Program-made: the position numbers and the translations under genes | Shown here: positions 1 to 8,497 of the stretch, piece by piece | Layout: every line of letters begins with the position of its first letter | Numbering within the stretch: the first letter of the stretch is position 1 | Origin: Rhizobiales bacterium 2SD | GTDB lineage: Bacteria > Pseudomonadota > Alphaproteobacteria > Rhizobiales > Beijerinckiaceae | Length of the DNA stretch: 64,000 bases | Assembly: GCA_005502805.1 (NCBI GenBank) | Contig: SCMY01000018.1 | Coordinates: forward strand, 1 to 64,000 | Reading direction: 5' to 3' | Notes under the pieces: generated by a model | What the model was told of the DNA's origin: nothing | Databases searched by the model: none | What the model saw: only the letters and a program-made list of their open reading frames with translations

Positions 1-113
1 TCAGCAAGAACCTTCGTGATCGCAGCCGTCAAAGACGTCTTGCCATGGTCGACGTGACCAATCGTACCAATGTTGCAGTGCGGCTTCGTCCGCGAAAACT
101 TCTCTTTGGCCAT
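1..113 (-). CDS. tuf: Elongation factor Tu, N-terminal fragment (runs off the window)
   Basis: The reverse strand starts at the ATG ending at 113 and encodes [20 protein letters not shown] followed by [17 protein letters not shown], then leaves the window. This is the invariant N-terminus of EF-Tu; the P-loop GHVDHGKT binds GTP. EF-Tu delivers aminoacyl-tRNA to the ribosome in the cytoplasm. Only about 37 of roughly 396 codons are present, so integrity and operon context (fusA-type or secE/nusG-type copy) cannot be judged. Confidence 0.97.
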   Translation of the reverse strand, partial: MAKEKFSRTKPHCNIGTIGHVDHGKTSLTAAITKVLA

Positions 114-258
114 GACACCTTGTTCCTGACGACGCCCGCGCAGGGCCGGTAAAACGCGGTCGCATTAGGGGGTTTTGGGGCGGGATGCAAGCTGGAGCGC
201 GTTTCGGTGCAATTCGAGGCGATTGCGATCGAATTTTCGTTCAGCCGCCAGCGCTCAG

Positions 259-759
259 CTATCCCGCCAATTGCCCGGCATTCAACACCGCGAAACCCGC
301 AAAGCCCCAAAGCGCGAGGAGCAATTGCGTCAGCAGCAGCCCTTCCTGCCTGATCCAGAAGCCGAACCACAGGCCGGAAGTGAACATCAGCGACCAGCAC
401 AGCAGGAACGGCACGAGGCCGAGGTTGAAGATCGCGCTGATGGCAGCAGTCGCTGGCGATCCGGGCGACGCAGCCAGGAGCACCGTGCCGGCCATCAGCG
501 GGATGGCGCTGGCGGCCTGAAGGATGATCACCCCGACGAGCGCCGCCGCGTGCAGCACTGTCGATTCGACGGCGCGCTTGAGGAACGGCAAGTCGCGGAA
601 CGGCTCTTCACGCAGCAGCGTCATCGCCATCGTCAGCCCGACCGCCCCTTTCGAGGCGGTAAAGCCCTGCAGATTGTTGACCACCGCCACGATCATCCAC
701 AGCGCCAGGCCGAGCGCCGTCGCCAGCTGGAAGAGCCACAGGCTCGCGGAATAGCTCAT
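259..759 (-). CDS. DUF2165 family small integral membrane protein
   Basis: The 166-residue product is almost entirely hydrophobic, with four predicted membrane segments at about residues 5-27, 66-92, 102-128 and 138-160. The short polar link after segment one (NLQGFTASKGAVG) and the FRDLPFLKRAVES stretch fit what I know of the DUF2165 family of small inner-membrane proteins. The family's function is unknown. The start is an ATG preceded by a GGAGC-like sequence. It stands alone, upstream of tuf on the same strand but separated by 145 bases. Confidence 0.75.
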   Translation of the reverse strand: MSYSASLWLFQLATALGLALWMIVAVVNNLQGFTASKGAVGLTMAMTLLREEPFRDLPFLKRAVESTVLHAAALVGVIILQAASAIPLMAGTVLLAASPGSPATAAISAIFNLGLVPFLLCWSLMFTSGLWFGFWIRQEGLLLTQLLLALWGFAGFAVLNAGQLAG

Positions 760-967
760 CGAAAAGGCTCCAGATTCAGGACGGAGCCTTTGCTAGCTGG
801 TTGCAGAAACCGGGTGTAGCCAGCCAGGATTGAACACCCTATTGCTGAAGCAGCAACAGCAACCATTTCAGATCGGTGGCGCGGCTGGCAACACGCCCTG
901 AAAGAGGCTGGCGCACGAGGCTAGCCGCGGCTTAAGAGAGCTCACCTAATCGTTCTGGATTGCCGCC

Positions 968-1279
968 ATGACCGAACCCAAGCCCGGCCCGCGTATCGCC
1001 ATCACCTATTGCAGCATGTGCAACTGGCTGCTCCGTTCCGCCTGGATGGCGCAGGAGCTGCTGCAGACCTTCGGCCAGGATCTCGGCGAGGTCGTGCTGA
1101 TCCCGCGCACCGGCGGCATTTTCCAGATCCACTACGATGGCGAGTTGATCTGGGACCGCACCGTCGATGGCGGCTTCCCCGATGTGAAGCAGCTCAAGCA
1201 GCGCGTGCGCGACCGGCTCGATCCCGAGCGCGATCTCGGCCATCTCGACGACCACAAGAAGAAGCTCGTCGAGGGCTGA
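968..1279 (+). CDS. SelT/SelW/SelH-family (Rdx) selenoprotein-like protein, Cys form
   Basis: This 103-residue protein begins with the family redox motif C-x-x-C (YCSMCNW, residues 16-22) followed by the typical helix RSAWMAQELLQTF. Members adopt a thioredoxin-like fold and are thought to act in thiol redox chemistry. In selenoprotein W relatives the second Cys is often Sec; here both are ordinary TGC/TGT cysteines and no in-frame TGA is involved. The later GGIFQIHYDGELIWDR segment is also typical. No strong ribosome binding site is visible before the ATG. It lies alone between two minus-strand genes. Confidence 0.85.
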   Translation: MTEPKPGPRIAITYCSMCNWLLRSAWMAQELLQTFGQDLGEVVLIPRTGGIFQIHYDGELIWDRTVDGGFPDVKQLKQRVRDRLDPERDLGHLDDHKKKLVEG

Positions 1280-1330
1280 GGAGCCCTACACTCGGCAGCG
1301 TCCTGAAGCCGCCCCTGAGGCCTTCTCGAA

Positions 1331-1437
1331 AATCGCTCCAGTGAGTCGGCTGGCGGTGTTTTCGAGAACCGGAGCGCAGCGGACACTGGTCCGTGAGCAC
1401 CGGAAGCGCAGAAAACGCCGTCAGGCGGCCACTGGAG
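1331..1437. repeat. Long imperfect hairpin, likely dispersed palindromic element
   Basis: CTCCAGTG at about 1335-1342 pairs with CACTGGAG at about 1429-1436, and TGTTTTC near 1356 pairs with GAAAACG near 1412. The interior is also self-complementary around ACACTGGTCCGTG. The element lies between the SelW-like gene and the stop of cysE and could end transcription from both sides. The architecture resembles Rhizobiales palindromic intergenic elements, but its family was not identified. Confidence 0.5.
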
Positions 1438-1455
1438 TAGAGTTTCGGGATGGCC

Positions 1456-2304
1456 TCAGATACCGCCGCCGCAATCGCCGGCCAGGATCTGGTCCATCGA
1501 GCGCGAGGGCTCGGCGCAGCCGGCCTCGCCCACCACCTTGGCCGGCACGCCGGCGACCGTGGTGTTGCGCGGCACCGCCGCGAGCACGACCGAGCCGGCC
1601 GCGACACGGGCGCATTGCCCGACTTCGATATTGCCGAGGATCTTGGCGCCGGCGCCGATCAGCACGCCCTTGCGGATCTTCGGATGGCGGTCGCCGCCCT
1701 GCTTGCCGGTGCCGCCCAGCGTCACGTCCTGCAGCATCGAGACATTGTCCTCGATCACCGTGGTCTCGCCGACGACGAGGCCGGTGGCGTGGTCGAGGAA
1801 GATACCCTTGCCGATCTTCGCGGCCGGGTTGATGTCGGTCTGGAACACCTCGGAGGAGCGGCTCTGCAGGTAGAGCGCGAAGTCGCGCCGGTCCTGCCGC
1901 CACAGCCAATGCGCCAGGCGATGCGTCTGCAGCGCGTGGAAGCCCTTGAAGTAGAGCACCGGCTCGAGGAGCCGGTAGCAGGCGGGGTCGCGGTCGAGCA
2001 CGGCGAGGACGTCGGCGCGGATGCCCTGCCCGATCTCGGGATCGGCATCGATCGCCTCGTCGAAGGCCTGGGCGATCAATTCGGCCGGCACGGCGCCATG
2101 GCCGAGCCGCGCCGCGATGCGATGGCCCACCGCCGCCTCGAAGCTCGGCTGGTTCGTGACCGTCGCCAGGATGAAGCTCGCCATCGCCGGCTCGCTCGCG
2201 ATCGCCAGCTCCGCCTCGTTGCGCAGCCGCGACCAGACCGGATCGACGCGGTCGAGGCCGGTGGCGGGATCGCGGATCTCGATGTTCGGGCGCCCGGATG
2301 GCAT
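1456..2304 (-). CDS. cysE: Serine O-acetyltransferase
   Basis: The 282-residue enzyme makes O-acetylserine from serine and acetyl-CoA, the committed step of cysteine synthesis. The N-terminal helical domain (about 20-165) is followed by the left-handed beta-helix, with hexapeptide repeats such as IGKGIFLDHATGLVVGE and the signature GGDRHPKIRKGVLIGAGAK. The C-terminus ends in isoleucine (GDCGGGI), the residue that normally docks into cysteine synthase CysK. I chose the ATG at 2304 because GGAGA lies six bases upstream; the in-frame upstream TTG looks weaker. No cysK neighbour is seen. The AT-rich palindromes at 2414-2460 lie upstream. Confidence 0.96.
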   Translation of the reverse strand: MPSGRPNIEIRDPATGLDRVDPVWSRLRNEAELAIASEPAMASFILATVTNQPSFEAAVGHRIAARLGHGAVPAELIAQAFDEAIDADPEIGQGIRADVLAVLDRDPACYRLLEPVLYFKGFHALQTHRLAHWLWRQDRRDFALYLQSRSSEVFQTDINPAAKIGKGIFLDHATGLVVGETTVIEDNVSMLQDVTLGGTGKQGGDRHPKIRKGVLIGAGAKILGNIEVGQCARVAAGSVVLAAVPRNTTVAGVPAKVVGEAGCAEPSRSMDQILAGDCGGGI

Positions 2305-2413
2305 GGCGTTCTCCGCTGCGGTTCGCTCGTAGATCAATCTGGCAGGACAGGCTCGCGCCAGAGCACGTGGTGCCGCCTTCTAGCTGAATCAAGCCGCGAA
2401 GAACAAGAATCGA

Positions 2414-2460
2414 TTTGCGAGATAATAATCGCAAGCCATTGTCGTAGAATAATATTCTAC
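2414..2460. promoter_or_regulatory. AT-rich palindromes upstream of cysE (putative operator/promoter)
   Basis: Two inverted repeats stand out against the GC-rich background. One is TTGCGA-N8-TCGCAA at about 2414-2433. The other is a perfect 17-bp palindrome with arms GTAGAATA and TATTCTAC around a central A at 2444-2460. A further half site, ATTATTCTAC, follows at about 2470-2479. They sit between the 3' end of the hydrolase gene and cysE, so they could be a regulator binding site for cysE or a terminator for the hydrolase. The binding factor is unknown. Confidence 0.45.
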
Positions 2461-2477
2461 CTGAGGAGATTATTATT

Positions 2478-3245
2478 CTACGGACGGCGGGCCAGGAACT
2501 CGACCACTGCCTGCTTGTGCGAGCGATCGCCGACCGCGAGATTGTGATCGCGCCCCTCGATGGCGAAGCTTTCCGCGCCGGGGATCAGCGCCGCCAGCTC
2601 CGGCCCGGAGCCGGAGACGTCGTCCTTGGTGCCGACGCTGACCAGGGTCGGCACGGCGATGCGCCCGACCTCCTCCTTGCTCAGCGTCTGGCGCGTACCG
2701 CGAATGCAGGCCGCGAGGGCTCGCAGGTCGCTGCCGGTATTCTCGGCGAAGGCGCGGAACATGCGCTGCATCGGGTCGGTCAGATCGGCGAGCGACGGCG
2801 CCTCCATCGCGTCGGCGATGCCGAGCGGCAGCCCGACGCCCTCGACCAGATGGATGCCGAGCCCGCCGAGCAGCAGCGAGCGCACGCGTTCGGGATGGGC
2901 GAGCGTCAGATGCGAGGAGATCCGCGCGCCCATCGAGTAGCCCATGATGTCGGCGCGCTCGATCGAGAGATGGTCCAGCAGCCGGCGCGCATCCTCGGCC
3001 ATGATGTTGGAGTGATAGGCTTCGGGATCGTAGAGCTTCTGGCTGCGGCCATGGCCGCGATTGTCGTAGAGCACGACGCGCCGGCCGACATGGGTCAGCG
3101 TCTTCGTCCACTGCGTGTTGACCCAGTTCACCGCATGGCTCGAGGCGAAGCCGTGGATCAGCACGATCGGATCGCCGCTGCCTTCCCCGGTCGGGGCGAG
3201 ATCGAGATAGGCGATGGAGACGCCGTCGGAATCGAATGTCTGCAT
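2478..3245 (-). CDS. Alpha/beta hydrolase
   Basis: A 255-residue alpha/beta-hydrolase-fold protein with the oxyanion segment LIHGFASS (29-36), the DNRGHGRS strand/turn (61-68) and the nucleophile elbow GYSMG (Ser104). An Asp in GTKDD and a His in the C-terminal GRDHNLA supply a plausible triad. It probably hydrolyses an ester or related bond in the cytoplasm, as there is no signal peptide; the substrate cannot be read from sequence. The ATG at 3245 was chosen because homology-like sequence begins right there, and the longer upstream reading is antisense to the next gene. Confidence 0.85.
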   Translation of the reverse strand: MQTFDSDGVSIAYLDLAPTGEGSGDPIVLIHGFASSHAVNWVNTQWTKTLTHVGRRVVLYDNRGHGRSQKLYDPEAYHSNIMAEDARRLLDHLSIERADIMGYSMGARISSHLTLAHPERVRSLLLGGLGIHLVEGVGLPLGIADAMEAPSLADLTDPMQRMFRAFAENTGSDLRALAACIRGTRQTLSKEEVGRIAVPTLVSVGTKDDVSGSGPELAALIPGAESFAIEGRDHNLAVGDRSHKQAVVEFLARRP

Positions 3246-3377
3246 GGGCCTGCCGCCAAGCTGTTCTGATCTGAGGGCTGGTCTGCCATGGCGGCGCGGC
3301 TTTGGGTAGCAGGCTTGGCGGTTCGCGGGTGTGGGCCACCCCTTCCCCAGCCGCATCGCGCCGCTTATGACGAGACC

Positions 3378-4355
3378 ATGAGCGAGCAAGCCCAACCCTC
3401 GGCCGGCGGCCGTATCGAACTGGTCGATCTGGCCCGTGGCATCGCGCTGCTCGCGATGTTCGTCTACCACTTCGCCTATGACCTCTCCTATTTCCGGCTG
3501 ATCCGGGTCGATGTCGTCAGCGACCCCGGCTGGCGCATCTTCGCCCGGCTGATCGCCGGCTCCTTCCTGGCGATCGTCGGCTTCAGCCTTGTGCTGGCGA
3601 CGCGCAAGGGCTTCGATCGCGGCAACTATTTGCGCCGGCTCGCCCTCGTCGCCTGCGCGGCGATCCTGGTCACCTGCGCGACCTGGTTCGCCCTGCCGGA
3701 CATCTTCATCTTCTTCGGCATCCTGCACCATATCGCGCTGGCGAGCGTGCTGGCCCTGCCCTTCCTGTTCCTGCCGACCGCCGCGATCGCGCTCACGGCT
3801 GTCGTCGTCTTCGCCCTGCCCTTCATTCTGGGCCAGGACGTCTTCACCCAGGACTGGCTGTCCTTCCTCGGTTTCGGCCCCTGGCCGCTCACCGCCGATT
3901 TCGTCCCGGTCTTCCCCTGGTTCGGCTGCGTCCTTGCCGGCATGGCGCTGGCGCGGATCGCCCTGCCGAAAGCACAGAAGAGCAGCTGGGGGCGCTGGCG
4001 GGCGACCTCCGCCCCCGCCAAAGTCATCGTCCTCGGCGGCCGCAACAGCCTGTTCGTCTACCTTGTCCACCAGCCGCTCTTCATCGGCGCGCTGTTCCTG
4101 TTCATGCAGGCCACGGGGCAAATGGCCGGCACGAAGCTGCCTGACGCAGAGGCCGCGCCGTTCATGACCGCCTGCCAGCGCTCCTGCACCGGGAATGGCT
4201 CGCCAAGGGAGCTTTGCGAGCGCGTCTGTTCCTGCTCGATGGACGGGCTCAAGCAGGCCAATCTCTGGGTGAAAGCGACCGCCGATGCCTTGAGCCCGGC
4301 CGAAACCGAGCAGGCCCGCGAGATCGGCATGGCCTGCGCCCGCCGTTCCCAGTGA
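3378..4355 (+). CDS. DUF1624 / heparan-alpha-glucosaminide N-acetyltransferase-like membrane protein
   Basis: The 325-residue protein opens with the family signature R-I-E-L-V-D-L-A-R-G-I-A-L and MFVYHFAYDLSYF, typical of DUF1624 acyltransferase-like membrane proteins. About seven hydrophobic segments follow. The late motif NSLFVYLVHQPLF is also characteristic. By family it may transfer an acyl group to a periplasmic sugar or similar acceptor. The Cys-rich C-terminal tail (CQRSCTGNGSPRELCERVCSC, 260-280) may be structural or metal binding and is less usual. The start chosen is the ATG of MSEQAQP, just before the conserved region. Confidence 0.8.
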   Translation: MSEQAQPSAGGRIELVDLARGIALLAMFVYHFAYDLSYFRLIRVDVVSDPGWRIFARLIAGSFLAIVGFSLVLATRKGFDRGNYLRRLALVACAAILVTCATWFALPDIFIFFGILHHIALASVLALPFLFLPTAAIALTAVVVFALPFILGQDVFTQDWLSFLGFGPWPLTADFVPVFPWFGCVLAGMALARIALPKAQKSSWGRWRATSAPAKVIVLGGRNSLFVYLVHQPLFIGALFLFMQATGQMAGTKLPDAEAAPFMTACQRSCTGNGSPRELCERVCSCSMDGLKQANLWVKATADALSPAETEQAREIGMACARRSQ

Positions 4356-4473
4356 CGTCGCCGCGCGTAGCGGCGACAGGTCACGGCAGGATGAGTTGCG
4401 ATCTGTAAAGCGCGCACTGGCGCGCCGGCGACCGAGCGACTATCGTGCCGCCGAATTTGCAAGGACGAGAACC

Positions 4474-4728
4474 ATGGCCGATCACGGCACCCCGCATTTC
4501 CACAATGATCCCGGCGTCGCCGTGATCCATGTCGGCGCGCGCGAGTTCATGTGCATCGGCGCCAAGCCGCCCTTCGACCATCCGCATGTCTTCCTCGACA
4601 TGGGCTCGGACGGCGAGATCGTCTGCCCCTATTGCTCGACGCTGTTCAAATACGAGCCGTCGCTCGGCCACGGCCATTGCAAGCCGGCCGAGTGCGAATA
4701 CCACGACACCGCCGCCAAGGCGGCGTGA
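4474..4728 (+). CDS. CHCC-type zinc-finger domain protein
   Basis: An 84-residue protein with a Cys/His set matching the CHCC zinc finger: C27 in EFMCIG, a His-rich middle, then CPYC (50-53) in GEIVCPYCSTLFKY. Alphaproteobacterial members resemble the zinc-binding domain of mitochondrial complex I subunit NDUFS6. A role with respiratory complex I is a family inference only. It uses an ATG after AAGGACGAGAACC and lies 36 bases before the FAD monooxygenase, which may be co-transcribed. Confidence 0.88.
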   Translation: MADHGTPHFHNDPGVAVIHVGAREFMCIGAKPPFDHPHVFLDMGSDGEIVCPYCSTLFKYEPSLGHGHCKPAECEYHDTAAKAA

Positions 4729-4764
4729 GCGGCCTCCCGCCGGGGGCGCGGCGGGGCTCATTCG

Positions 4765-5961
4765 ATGGCTGATCTACCCATCCTCATCGCAGGCGCCGGC
4801 ATCGGTGGCTTGACCGCCGCGATCGCGCTCGCCCGCCGCGGCATCCCCGTCGCCATCGCCGAGAAGCGCACGCGCTTCGACGAGGCCGGCGCCGGCATCC
4901 AGGTCTCGCCCAATGCCGGGCGCGTGCTCGAATCGCTCGATCTCGGCCTCGCCTTGCGCCGCGCCGCGATCCGGCCCGAGGCGCTGGCGATCGGCCATTG
5001 GGGCGGCGGCAAACCTTTGCTCGCCATGCCCTTCGCTCCGCCGGTCGAGGGCGCGACGCCCTCGCGCTCGCTGAAGCGGGCCGACCTGCACCAGTTGTTG
5101 CTCGATTCGGCCAGGACCCTGCCGAACATCCGCTGGATCATCGGCCGTGGCCTCGTCGACGCACACGAGACCGAGGCCGGCGTTACGGTCACGCTCGGCA
5201 GCGAAAGCGGCGGCACCGAGACGGTCGAGGCGATGGCTCTGATCGGCGCCGACGGGCTCTGGTCGCGCGCCCGCGCCCTCGTCGGTGATACGGGCGAACC
5301 CGGCTTCACCGGCTGGGAGGCCTGGCGTTCGCTGATCCCGGCGGAAGGCTTGCCGGAAGCACTGCGCCGCCCGGCCGTGGCGCTCCATCTCGGCCGCGCC
5401 CGCCATGCGGTGCATTATCCCGTCTCCGGCGGCAAGGAGATCAACCTCGTCCTGATCCGAGCAGCGCGGGAAGCACGTCCCGGCTGGTCGCGTGAGGGCG
5501 AAGCTTCGCAATTGACCGAGATCGCAGCCAGCGCCGGCCCCGGCCTGCGCGAGCTGATCGAGCACGCCCCGAACTGGCGGATCTGGTCGCTCTATGATCG
5601 CGCACCGGCCCGGATGGCGAAGGGCCGCATCGCTCTGCTCGGCGACGCAGCCCATCCGATCCTGCCCTTCCTCGCCCAGGGCGCTGCGCTCGCCATCGAG
5701 GACGCCGCCGTGCTGGCGCATGAACTTGCGACGGGGCTGGGAAGCCGGGGAGCGGCTGCCGTGCCAGCGGCGCTGGCGGCCTATGCCCGGGCGCGCACCG
5801 AGCGAGCAACGCTCGTCCAGCAGGCTAGCCGCAAGAATGGCGAGGCCTATCATCTTGGCCGGCCCTGGAGCTTCGCCCGCGACTTCGCCATGCGCCGCAT
5901 GGGTCCCGACGGCATGCGCAAGCGCCATGCCTGGATCTATGACTGGCGCGCACCGTCCTGA
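4765..5961 (+). CDS. FAD-dependent monooxygenase (UbiH/salicylate hydroxylase-like)
   Basis: The 398-residue flavoprotein has the Rossmann GxGxxG (GAGIGGLTAA, 7-16) at its N-terminus, the DG motif GADGLWSRAR in the middle and the second FAD motif GDAAHPILPFLAQG near residue 293. This is the arrangement of class A aromatic hydroxylases using NAD(P)H and O2. The overall pattern is closest to salicylate hydroxylase or 6-hydroxynicotinate 3-monooxygenase-like proteins. The substrate is not deducible, and no ring-cleavage genes are nearby. It follows the zinc-finger gene closely. Confidence 0.88.
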   Translation: MADLPILIAGAGIGGLTAAIALARRGIPVAIAEKRTRFDEAGAGIQVSPNAGRVLESLDLGLALRRAAIRPEALAIGHWGGGKPLLAMPFAPPVEGATPSRSLKRADLHQLLLDSARTLPNIRWIIGRGLVDAHETEAGVTVTLGSESGGTETVEAMALIGADGLWSRARALVGDTGEPGFTGWEAWRSLIPAEGLPEALRRPAVALHLGRARHAVHYPVSGGKEINLVLIRAAREARPGWSREGEASQLTEIAASAGPGLRELIEHAPNWRIWSLYDRAPARMAKGRIALLGDAAHPILPFLAQGAALAIEDAAVLAHELATGLGSRGAAAVPAALAAYARARTERATLVQQASRKNGEAYHLGRPWSFARDFAMRRMGPDGMRKRHAWIYDWRAPS

Positions 5962-6052
5962 CGAAATCGTCATCGCCTGGGCTCGCCCGATCTCGTCAAC
6001 GCCGCATTCGCTTCCTAGATTATCGGCGGGTGACACGAAACGAAACGAGCCA

Positions 6053-6360
6053 ATGATCCGTATCGACCTCAACAACGCCGCCAGCGCCCGCCTGGTCCGC
6101 TTGCCCCGCTGGGCGAGCTGGCTAGTCATGGCCGGTGCCTTTGTCGTCGGGGTGCTGATTTTCCTGGTCGCAGCCAGCCTGGCGCTGATCCTCGTGCCGC
6201 TGGTGATCGCCGGCGGCGCCTTCGCCGCCTGGCAGATGCGCCGCCGCATGCGCGCAGCCGGCATCGACCCGCAGAACCCGTTCGAACGCAGGCCGCAGGA
6301 CGCCGCCCGCGGCGAGATCGTCGACGCCGAATACCGGGTGATCGAGCCGGGCGACCGGCG

Positions 6361-6364
<4 letters not shown>
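6053..6364 (+). CDS. Small two-helix membrane protein of unknown function
   Basis: A 103-residue protein with two adjacent hydrophobic segments (about 20-40 and 42-62), then a basic stretch QMRRRMRAAGIDP and a charged tail. I do not recognise a named family, although short proteins of this design are common in Rhizobiales. The start ATG follows a GAAACGAGCC sequence. Its stop overlaps the stop of the convergent PPOX gene by four bases. Confidence 0.7.
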
Positions 6365-6993
<629 letters not shown>

Positions 6994-7089
6994 CTCATGG
7001 GCCTCCGCCCGATGAGATGACCATTTCACTCTCAAGTCACAATCACTGCAGCCAGCAGTTCAGAATTCCAGCTGGCGCAACAATGACGA

Positions 7090-8487
7090 TCAAGCCGTCA
7101 GCCGCACCAGCACGACGCCCGCAACCGCGCAGGCGGCCAGCACCGGCGCCATGCCGAGCTTGAAGCGCAGCAGCATGATCATCGCCGCGACCGCCAATAC
7201 CGCGGCTCGCCAGTCGAGCGAGGCCAGCACCGGCAGGTCCGGCGAAAGAGGGCCGAGGACGAGCGACTCGACCGTCCTGAACAGCACATGCAGGCCGAAC
7301 CAGAGCGCCAGATTGGCGATGACGCCGACGACCGCCGCTGTGATCGCGGAGAGCGCCGCCGAGAGCGCCCTGTTGCCGCGCAGCGCCTCGATATAGGGCG
7401 CGCCGAGGAAGATCCAGAGGAAGCAGGGCGCGAAGGTGACCCAGACCGTCAGCAAACCGCCGAGGCTGCCGGCGACGAGCGGATCGAGCCCGCCATGGCC
7501 GCGCCAGGCGGCGAGGAAGCCGGTGAACTGCAACACCAGGATCAGTGGGCCGGGCGTCGTCTCGGCGAGGCCGAGCCCGTCGACCATCTCGCCGGCGACG
7601 AGCCAGCCATAGGTCTCGACCGCCGCCTGCGCGACATAGGCCAGCACGGCATAGGCGCCGCCGAAGGTGACGACCGCCATGGCGCTGAAGAAGGCGCCGA
7701 TCTGGGTGAAGACATTGCCGCTACCGAGCAGCGCCCAGAGCAGCACGACCGGGCCGAGCCAGAGCGGCAGCCAGACCGCCAGCACCTTGAGCGCCTTCCC
7801 CGCCGAGGGCTCGGCATGGGAAAGCTCACCGCGCTCGAACATCAGGTCGACCACGCCCTTGAACTCCGGCGCTCCGTCCTTGCCGGCATGGCCGCCGCCG
7901 CCGAACAGGGCGGGCGCCCAGCGATTGCCGAGCCAGCCGACGAGCCCGGCGCAGAGAATGACCAGCGGGAACGGCGCCTTGAGCAGGAAGAGCGCGAGGA
8001 AAGCGGCGATCGCGATCGCGACCATCGCCCGGTTCTTCAGCGCCCGCTTGCTGATCCTGAGGCCAGCCTCGACCACGATGGCGAGCACCGCCGCCTTGAC
8101 GCCGAAGAAGATCGCATCGACCAGCGGAACCTGGCGATAGAGCACGTAGAGCAGCGAGAGGCCCCACATCACCAGCGCGCCGGGCAGGATGAAGAGCAAG
8201 CCGGCGATCAGCCCGCCGATCGTGCGGTGCATCAGCCAGCCGATATAAGTCGCGAGCTGCTGCGCCTCGGGTCCCGGCAGCAGCATGCAGTAGTTGAGCG
8301 CGTGCAGGAACCGGCGCTCGCCGATCCAACGGCGCTCGTCGACCAGCTCCTTGTGCATCAGCGCGATCTGCCCAGCCGGCCCGCCGAAGGAAAGCAGACC
8401 GATCTTGAGCCAGACCCGCGTCGCCTCTGCAAGCGAGGGCGTGGCGGGGGCGGCGCTGGCCGCCCCTTCATTGGTCGCGATCGTCAT
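7090..8487 (-). CDS. chrA: Chromate transporter, bidomain
   Basis: A 465-residue CHR-family membrane protein with two homologous halves, the long-chain ChrA type. The N-half carries SFGGPAGQIALMH near residue 33 and EAQQLATYIGWLMHR; the C-half repeats the pattern as TFGGAYAVLAYVAQ and ETTPGPLILVLQFTGFLAA. Ten to twelve hydrophobic segments fit an inner-membrane chromate efflux protein. It lies 10 bases after the rhodanese-ChrB gene on the same strand, so the two are almost certainly co-transcribed as a chromate resistance unit. Confidence 0.94.
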   Translation of the reverse strand: MTIATNEGAASAAPATPSLAEATRVWLKIGLLSFGGPAGQIALMHKELVDERRWIGERRFLHALNYCMLLPGPEAQQLATYIGWLMHRTIGGLIAGLLFILPGALVMWGLSLLYVLYRQVPLVDAIFFGVKAAVLAIVVEAGLRISKRALKNRAMVAIAIAAFLALFLLKAPFPLVILCAGLVGWLGNRWAPALFGGGGHAGKDGAPEFKGVVDLMFERGELSHAEPSAGKALKVLAVWLPLWLGPVVLLWALLGSGNVFTQIGAFFSAMAVVTFGGAYAVLAYVAQAAVETYGWLVAGEMVDGLGLAETTPGPLILVLQFTGFLAAWRGHGGLDPLVAGSLGGLLTVWVTFAPCFLWIFLGAPYIEALRGNRALSAALSAITAAVVGVIANLALWFGLHVLFRTVESLVLGPLSPDLPVLASLDWRAAVLAVAAMIMLLRFKLGMAPVLAACAVAGVVLVRLTA

Positions 8488-8497
8488 CGTCCGCTCC

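Noticed and set aside
968-1279. Selenocysteine-containing selenoprotein W
   Set aside because: Both redox positions are encoded by Cys codons; no in-frame TGA or SECIS-like element is needed.
2444-2460. Calling the cysE palindrome an Irr iron-control box
   Set aside because: The TAGAA and TTCTA half sites are five bases apart, not the three I expect for that box.
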